Positions 59,152 through 64,000 of a DNA stretch of 64,000 nucleotides are shown here, one piece after another. Source of the stretch: Pseudorhodoplanes sp. (lineage in GTDB: Bacteria; Pseudomonadota; Alphaproteobacteria; Rhizobiales; Xanthobacteraceae). Position 1 is the first letter of the stretch; each line of letters begins with the position of its first letter. The DNA lies in assembly GCA_022843165.1 (NCBI GenBank), contig JALHOD010000011.1:1-64000 (forward strand), written 5' to 3'. Below the pieces are notes generated by a model that did no database searches, was not told where the DNA came from, and saw only the letters and a list, made by a program, of their open reading frames with translations. A program made the position numbers and the translations under genes.

Positions 59152-59604
59152 GTGACCGAGATCCTTTTTTATCATTTGCTGCGCCAGCCGGTTGAGCGCG
59201 TGCTGCCGATGCTGCTCGAGAAATCGCTGGAGCGTGGCTGGCGCGTGGTCGTGCAGGCGGCGTCGGACGAGCGCGTCGAGGCGCTCGACGCGCATCTGTG
59301 GACCTACAGCGATTCCAGTTTCCTGCCGCATGGAACGGTGAAGGGCGGAGATGCGGCCGAGCAGCCGATCCTGCTGACCACGGACGCGGACAATCCCAAC
59401 GCCGCCAATGTGCGGTTTCTGATCGACGGCGCGCCGCTGCCTGACAACGCGGCCGATTATGACCGCATCGTGCTGATGTTCGACGGCGAGGACGATGACG
59501 CGGTGGCGGCCGCGCGGGCGCGCTGGGCCGACGCCAGGGAGATGGGACTCGCCGCCACCTACTGGCAGCCGGACGAGCAGGGGCGCTGGGTCAAGAAGGC
59601 CTGA
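59152..59604 (+). CDS. holC: DNA polymerase III chi subunit
   Basis: 150 residues with the HolC fold: EILFYHLLRQPVERVLPMLLEKSL at the N-terminus, ALDAHLWTYSDSSFLPHG (about 43-60), PILLTTD, and FDGEDDDAVAAARARW near the end. Chi links the clamp loader to SSB. The GTG start is used. Normally beside pepA; here 18 bases after the hydroxylase gene, so it may now be read from the catabolic operon. Confidence 0.93.
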   Translation: MTEILFYHLLRQPVERVLPMLLEKSLERGWRVVVQAASDERVEALDAHLWTYSDSSFLPHGTVKGGDAAEQPILLTTDADNPNAANVRFLIDGAPLPDNAADYDRIVLMFDGEDDDAVAAARARWADAREMGLAATYWQPDEQGRWVKKA

Positions 59605-59610
59605 GCCCGC

Positions 59611-59799
59611 TCAGGCTGTTGCGCGGCCGCGGGTCAGCCGGACCGCGATCACCCAGGCCACCCACAGCATGACCATGAACAAGGCCATGAAGGCGATCAG
59701 GCTGAGGCTCGGATAATAGAGCTCCACGATCTGGCCGAGGCCGACGGCGACGCCTTCGGCGGCGATCAGAACGGCGATATAGACGAACATGAGTTGCAT
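59611..59799 (-). CDS. Small two-helix membrane protein
   Basis: 62 residues: two hydrophobic helices (about 3-22 and 31-52) and a short Arg-rich end (RLTRGRATA). GGGGAC precedes the ATG at suitable spacing; ten upstream in-frame residues are not hydrophobic. Not recognised. It converges with holC with a 6-base gap. Confidence 0.6.
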   Translation of the reverse strand: MQLMFVYIAVLIAAEGVAVGLGQIVELYYPSLSLIAFMALFMVMLWVAWVIAVRLTRGRATA

Positions 59800-60059
59800 G
59801 GTGCGGGTCCCCGGGGGGCAATCTGGCACCGGGGCGGCAAAGCCCGCAATGGCGATCGCGCGCCGCGGGGCCGGCGGCGGAGCGGCCCGTGCAGGGTTTC
59901 CCTCATGATTTCAGCTCTCTCGCGACCCCTTGCTAGCTGTTCGGACGGCGGCCGTTAACGAAGGCCGGCTAATGCCGGGCGGCTTCATTGCCCGCCGCCA
60001 CGATGATGTCTAAGAATTCGGGTCAATGGCGGGATCGACCAGCCAGCCGGGGATGTGGC

Positions 60060-60680
60060 GTGTTTGTTCTGAAGGCGGGGATCATCAGAGGCCTGGGCGG
60101 GGGGCTGTGCGCAGCCGCCGCGCTGATGCTTGCGGCCTGTGCCGCCACCCCGACCGACGGTCCCGCGCCCGCCGTCACGTCCACCGCCAAGCTGTCCGAC
60201 GTCTTCGCGACGCCCGACTGGGCAAAATTCACCGGCGCCAGCAACAGGCCGCTGGTGCAGCGCACGGTCACGCCCGACGATCTGATCAGCGCCGAGGGCC
60301 GCTGCGCCGGCGCGCCGGAGCAGGCCAGCGCCATGGCGGCGACCGACGGCAATGCGCCCGGCACGACGGCGGAAGCCTTGCAGGGGCAGGGCGCGCTGCC
60401 GACGGTGAGCGGCGGCATCGCGCTCGCCATGACCGAATGCCAGGTGGCGCAACGCGCCGGCACGCCCGAGCGGGTGGAGATCGGCAGCGAGGGCACCGAG
60501 CGCACCGTGGTGCTCACCTACATGCAGGGCCAGTGGCCCGGCATCTACCGATTCCGCAGCGGACGGCTGGCCTCGATCGAGCGGGTGGAAGCGCCGCCGC
60601 CGGTCAAGCCAAAGCCCGCCGCCAGAAAACCCGCCGCGAAGTCCGCGCCGGCGCCGGTGCGGATCACGCCGCGCGGCTGA
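60060..60680 (+). CDS. Lipoprotein of unknown function
   Basis: 206 residues from a GTG start preceded by GGGGAT. Signal peptide with lipobox LAAC (Cys about 27), then a soluble domain with SAEGRCAG and ALAMTECQVAQRAG, two single cysteines that could form a disulfide, and a basic Pro/Lys/Ala tail (PVKPKPAARKPAAKSAPAP). The motif CEVARRAG-like (TECQVAQRAG) followed by VLTYMQGQWPGIYRFRSGRL resembles small exported lipoproteins common in Rhizobiales. Function unknown. Converges with the ABC-F gene. Confidence 0.8.
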   Translation: MFVLKAGIIRGLGGGLCAAAALMLAACAATPTDGPAPAVTSTAKLSDVFATPDWAKFTGASNRPLVQRTVTPDDLISAEGRCAGAPEQASAMAATDGNAPGTTAEALQGQGALPTVSGGIALAMTECQVAQRAGTPERVEIGSEGTERTVVLTYMQGQWPGIYRFRSGRLASIERVEAPPPVKPKPAARKPAAKSAPAPVRITPRG

Positions 60681-60687
60681 TCCGCGC

Positions 60688-62577
60688 TCAGGCCGTCGCT
60701 GCTTCCAGCGCACTCGACGCCTCCAGCCAGTCCTGCTCGACCTGCGCGAGCTTTGCGCCGGCCTCCGCGCGCGCTTTCGACAAGGTGGCGCCTTTCGCCG
60801 GATCGGAGGAAAACAGGTTGGGATCGGCGAGCGCTAAGTCGAGCTTCTCGATCTCGCTGCTGAGTTTTCTGGTTGCGGCGTCGGCCTCGGCGATGCGCTT
60901 GCGCAAGGCCGCGAGTTCCGAACGCTTTTGCGCGGAAGCCTTGCGGGCGTCGCCCTTGTTGACGCCGCCATTGCCGTTCGCGGTCTTGTCGCCGCTCTTC
61001 GCATTGCCGCGGCGGTCCGACAGCACGCGGCGCTGGTAATCGTTGAGGTCGCCGTCGAACGGCGCGACGCCGCCGTTCGCCACCAGCCACAGCCGTTCCA
61101 CGCAGGCTTCCAGCAGATAGCGGTCATGCGAGACCAGCATCACCGCGCCCTGATAATCGTTGATCGCTTCAATGAGCGCGGCGCGGCTGTCGATGTCGAG
61201 ATGGTTGGTCGGCTCGTCGAGGATGACCATGTTCGGCCCGCCGAAGGTGGCGAGCCCGAGCATCAGCCGCGCCTTCTCGCCGCCGGACAATTTCTCCACC
61301 AATGTATTGGCGCGGTCGCCGGAAAAGCCGATCTGGCCGGCGCGGGCGCGCACCTTCATCTCCGGCGCGTCCGGCATCAGCGTGCGAACGTGATCGTAGA
61401 CGCTCTCCTGCGGGCGCAACTCGTCGAGCTGATGCTGCGCGAAATAGGCGATCTTCAGCTTGTCGGCGCGGGTGATCTGGCCCTTCATCGGCTTCAGGCG
61501 GCCGGCCAGAAGCTTCACCAGCGTGGACTTGCCGTTGCCGTTGGAGCCCAAGAGCGCGATGCGGTCGTCGTTGTCGATGCGCAGCGAGAGATCGCGCAAA
61601 ACCGGCCTGCCGGTCTCGTAGCCGACATCGACGCCGTCGAGCGCGACGATCGGCGGCGACAAAAGTTTGTCCGGCTTCGGAATCACGATCGGCAGCACGT
61701 CGTCGGCGATCGAGGCGGAGGTCGGCTCCATCTTCTCCAGCATCTTCAGGCGCGACTGCGCCTGGCTCGCCTTGCTGGCCTTGGCGCGGAAGCGGTCGAC
61801 GAAGGCCTGCAGGTGCTTGCGCTGGGCTTCCTGCTTGCGGGCGAATTTCTGGTCGAGGATCTGCCGCTCGCGGCGCTGCTTCTCGAACGAGGAATAGCCG
61901 CCGCGATAGAAAGTGAGCTTTGAGTTCTCCAAGTGCAAAATCGAATCCACCGCGTTGTCCAGCAGGTCGCGATCATGGCTGATCACGATCACGGTGCGCG
62001 GATAGCGCGCCAGATGATCCTCCAGCCACAGCGTGCCTTCGAGATCGAGATAGTTGGTCGGCTCGTCCAGCAGCAGCAGGTCGGGCTCGGCGAACAACAC
62101 GGCGGCGAGCGCGACGCGCATGCGCCAGCCGCCGGAAAATTCCGTGCAGGGGCGCTGCTGGTCCTGCGCGGAAAAACCCAGGCCCGACAGGATGGCGGCG
62201 GCGCGGGCGGGGGCGGAATGCGCGCCGATATCGGCGAGCCTTGTGTGGATCTCGGCGATGCGGTCGGGGTCGGTCGCGGTGTCGGCCTCGCTGAGCAGGG
62301 CGGCGCGCTCCCGGTCGGCCATCAGCACGACGTCCACCAGCGGCTCCGGCCCGTTCGGCGCTTCCTGCGCCAGCCGGCCGAGCGTGGCGCGCGGGCGGAT
62401 GGTGATGCTGCCATGCTCGGCGCCGAGATCGCCGGTGATGACATTGAACAAAGTGGACTTGCCGGTGCCGTTGCGGCCCACGAGGCCGACGCGCGAGCCG
62501 GCCGGCACCCGCACCGAGGCGTTTTCAAGCAGCAGGCGCCCGGCGATCCGGACGGACAGGTCTTCGATGATCAGCAT
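60688..62577 (-). CDS. ABC-F family ATPase
   Basis: 629 residues with two ABC domains and no membrane part. Domain 1 has Walker A GRNGTGKST (about 36) and signature FSGGWRMR; domain 2 has GSNGNGKST and LSGGEKARL. The interdomain linker (about 240-310) is charged, as in translation factors. A C-terminal coiled coil (about 550-625) resembles Uup. ABC-F proteins act on ribosomes; the coiled-coil C-terminus favours a Uup/YheS-like role. The ATG begins the first ABC domain. Confidence 0.93.
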   Translation of the reverse strand: MLIIEDLSVRIAGRLLLENASVRVPAGSRVGLVGRNGTGKSTLFNVITGDLGAEHGSITIRPRATLGRLAQEAPNGPEPLVDVVLMADRERAALLSEADTATDPDRIAEIHTRLADIGAHSAPARAAAILSGLGFSAQDQQRPCTEFSGGWRMRVALAAVLFAEPDLLLLDEPTNYLDLEGTLWLEDHLARYPRTVIVISHDRDLLDNAVDSILHLENSKLTFYRGGYSSFEKQRRERQILDQKFARKQEAQRKHLQAFVDRFRAKASKASQAQSRLKMLEKMEPTSASIADDVLPIVIPKPDKLLSPPIVALDGVDVGYETGRPVLRDLSLRIDNDDRIALLGSNGNGKSTLVKLLAGRLKPMKGQITRADKLKIAYFAQHQLDELRPQESVYDHVRTLMPDAPEMKVRARAGQIGFSGDRANTLVEKLSGGEKARLMLGLATFGGPNMVILDEPTNHLDIDSRAALIEAINDYQGAVMLVSHDRYLLEACVERLWLVANGGVAPFDGDLNDYQRRVLSDRRGNAKSGDKTANGNGGVNKGDARKASAQKRSELAALRKRIAEADAATRKLSSEIEKLDLALADPNLFSSDPAKGATLSKARAEAGAKLAQVEQDWLEASSALEAATA

Positions 62578-62623
62578 GGGCGGCTTATGGCTGGAGCTTT
62601 TGTGCGGCGCAACCCTTCTCTGG

Positions 62624-63001
62624 TCAGCCGGGTTTGTGCCGCTCGGCTTCCGGGCGTGCCGGATACAGGGCGCCGGTCTCCGCCAACCAGTCTGCATAAG
62701 CCTGGGGCATCGGCGTCTTGTCGAGCGCGGCCATGGCCTCCTCGAACGTCATCCCGCGCTCCCGGGCGTCGAACAGGCAGAAGGTCCAGCATTGGACAAG
62801 CTCCGGCAGCAGCTGGAAATTGCTGCGCCAGCAGCTCTTGACGTCGCCGCGGCAGGCCCGGGCTTGCGTGCAGGCTGTGTGCTCGCACACCCGCCACAGG
62901 CGGATGGTGTTGCCCCAGCCGCGCATGTTCGTGTCGCTTTTCTGCTCGCGAACCGATCGCGCATGGTCGTGCCGGGACGTGCTTGCGGGATGTGTGGTCA
63001 T
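62624..63001 (-). CDS. Small Cys-rich protein of unknown function
   Basis: 125 residues. A basic N-terminus is followed by RVCEHTACTQARACRGDVKSC split across five cysteines in about 22 residues, then RSNFQLLPELVQCWTFCLFDARERGMTFEEAMAALD. The Cys cluster could bind metal. I recall similar unnamed proteins with a C...C...ACRGD motif in Bradyrhizobium relatives. A Met 25 residues in (MRGWGNTIRLW) is an alternative start. Lies 57 bases after the end of the dispersed repeat and in line with its promoter. Confidence 0.7.
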   Translation of the reverse strand: MTTHPASTSRHDHARSVREQKSDTNMRGWGNTIRLWRVCEHTACTQARACRGDVKSCWRSNFQLLPELVQCWTFCLFDARERGMTFEEAMAALDKTPMPQAYADWLAETGALYPARPEAERHKPG

Positions 63002-63057
63002 CTGTGTCTCGCTGGATGAACGAATGGGGAAAATGCGGCGGCATCGCCCGCAGGCAT

Positions 63058-63562
63058 GCGCCATCGCCCGTATTGTTTGAGGCGCCGGGATCGCCCTTAG
63101 TTTCTGCTGGCGCGCGTCGGGTGTTCCCGATTTCGCGCCACGCAGCGCGCGTCGGGTGTTCCCGATTTCGCGCCACGTAAAAAGTGAGGGGGATGGCGCG
63201 CCGGGCGGCGCAACCTTCCTTTCAAGTCTGCGATCCTTGCGGACCGCCACGCCTTCCGGCGCGCCATCGCGGCGAACTCCTTGCGGCGCCGGGCCGCGCT
63301 TTTGACGGAGGCCGACCGGGGCCTCCCGCCATCAGCCAGCTCCTGGCAGAGGCCCGTATTGGCCTCGGGCGGAGCCCCGACGCCGCCCGGGTGCGTGGCT
63401 GCGAACCACGCCCGCGGGCGCCGCACCGGCCGAGGGCGGGAATTGCCCGCCGCCGTCCAGGACGGCGATGCGGCGAATCTCCACCGCATCCCGTCCTTCG
63501 TCCCGCTCTCACGACGCCTCATGACAGCGCCCCTCGGCGGACGAGGCGATAGGACTATAATC
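63058..63562 (-). repeat. Dispersed GC-rich repeat, copy B
   Basis: Inverted relative to copy A. Shared parts are the GATTATA-CCTCGTCCGCCGAGG head, about 240 bases after the ATG at 63522, and the terminal 38-base block. The middle differs from copy A and contains a 35-base-period tandem repeat. Both strands are again open, with low-complexity Arg/Pro translations. No transposase or target duplication was found. Confidence 0.8.
63110..63177. repeat. Two-copy 33-base tandem repeat
   Basis: GCGCGCGTCGG-GTGTTCCCGATTTCGCGCCACG occurs twice with a 35-base period, inside repeat copy B and absent from copy A. The two units are identical. Confidence 0.85.
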
Positions 63563-63583
63563 TAAGTATAGGAATATTGTCAA
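63554..63583 (-). promoter_or_regulatory. Sigma-70 promoter at the head of dispersed repeat copy B
   Basis: Minus-strand TTGACA (63583-63578) and TATAGT (63559-63554) are separated by 18 bases. The position matches the promoter of copy A and points toward the Cys-rich protein gene. Confidence 0.65.
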
Positions 63584-63700
63584 GACGGTCGTTGGTTGGA
63601 AACGCAACCATTGCGCGCAATTTTGTCGCATGTCATGTCCGCGAGTGGCCGGATACCATTCAGCTGCGGTCGAACATTTTAGGGTCCCGTGGAGGGAAAG

Positions 63701-64000
63701 ATGGTCGCGCAAATCAAACACCAAATTCTTTTGGCGGCGGTGACGATGGCTCACCTCTTTGTTGCGCCGGCGGCTTTCGCAGGAACTGTCGTCCTTATTT
63801 CCGATACATGGGACAATATCTGCAGGGTCGAGGTCACAACCGGGATTAATGCGCCCAATACATCCGTTCAGCCGTTCTCCGGAGTCCGACCTGGGCGCGT
63901 AACCAGTGGGACAGACCGGCTCTGTTATCGCCGGTCCAACGATCCGCGGAATTGCAGTTCCGGTCTGACTGAGTGGCGCTGTAGCGCGAAGCTGACGTCA
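63701..64000 (+). CDS. Exported Cys-containing protein, truncated by window edge
   Basis: The first 100 codons are open to the end of the window. GGAGGGAAAG lies directly before the ATG. A signal peptide (about 1-27, ending AFA) precedes GTVVLISDTWDNICRVEV and a segment with four more cysteines (DRLCYRRS, NCSSG, WRCSAK), suggesting disulfides in the periplasm or outside. Base composition is a little lower in GC than neighbouring genes. Not recognised. The C-terminus is missing. Confidence 0.7.
   Translation, partial: MVAQIKHQILLAAVTMAHLFVAPAAFAGTVVLISDTWDNICRVEVTTGINAPNTSVQPFSGVRPGRVTSGTDRLCYRRSNDPRNCSSGLTEWRCSAKLTS

Noticed and set aside
59830-60059. Extended start of the lipoprotein gene and extra small genes in this gap
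   Set aside because: Upstream in-frame residues are not signal-peptide-like, and no frame with a ribosome site and sensible composition was found.

Overview
The window looks like chromosome from an alphaproteobacterium of the order Hyphomicrobiales (Rhizobiales), most likely near the Xanthobacteraceae/Nitrobacteraceae (Pseudolabrys- or Rhodoplanes-like). This is inferred from high GC, a SAM-II riboswitch ahead of metZ, and conserved gene orders: fabD-fabG-acpP-fabF-mltG-yicC-gmk, lptF-lptG-lptD-surA-pdxA-rsmA, rpsF-rpsR-rplI and radA-cvpA-purF. Almost everything is housekeeping DNA. Accessory material sits in small patches between conserved blocks.

Layout. 1-4.1 kb: tRNA-Gln(CUG), then metZ with a complete control chain (promoter, SAM-II riboswitch, hairpin-plus-T terminator), a palindromic intergenic element, and an orphan molybdenum hydroxylase large subunit. 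4.3-9 kb: ppx/gppA overlapping rlmE, then two convergent secreted caspase-fold proteins either side of a small Pmp3-like membrane protein. 9.1-17.8 kb: guaB, a coupled pair of unknown membrane proteins, a MAPEG protein, rsmB, two tandem N-terminally extended Aat-like aminoacyltransferases, and guaA. 17.8-19 kb: a lower-GC Nudix gene against the guaA 3' end. 19.1-25.5 kb: ArsC/Spx-like protein, small secreted protein, DUF457 membrane protein, a dispersed repeat with its own promoter, nnrU-panB, then yfgM-lipoprotein-der.

25.5-34.5 kb (minus strand): dnaB, alr, radA, cvpA, purF and an SDR, with cfa nearby. 34.9-38.1 kb: a mono-heme cytochrome-like protein, then rpsF-rpsR-DUF2232-rplI. 38.4-45 kb: fatty-acid synthesis cluster, mltG, yicC, gmk. 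45-54 kb: outer-membrane biogenesis and rRNA maturation (lptF, lptG, lptD, surA-like, pdxA, rsmA) ending in a translationally coupled alcohol dehydrogenase. 54-59.6 kb: pepA and holC, usual neighbours, separated by a catabolic cassette (extradiol dioxygenase, IclR regulator, flavin hydroxylase) with two palindromic candidate operators. 59.6-64 kb: small membrane protein, lipoprotein, ABC-F ATPase, Cys-rich small protein, second inverted copy of the promoter-bearing repeat, and a secreted protein cut by the window edge.

Most unusual items: (i) the tandem Aat-like enzymes, where residues matching the E. coli substrate pocket and catalytic Gln are replaced the same way in both copies; (ii) the dispersed repeat, which in both copies has a near-consensus sigma-70 promoter and lies 57-83 bases upstream of a co-oriented gene; (iii) the dioxygenase/IclR/hydroxylase cassette with paired operators; (iv) the foreign-looking Nudix gene beside guaA. 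All calls come from reading the sequence; no database search was made.
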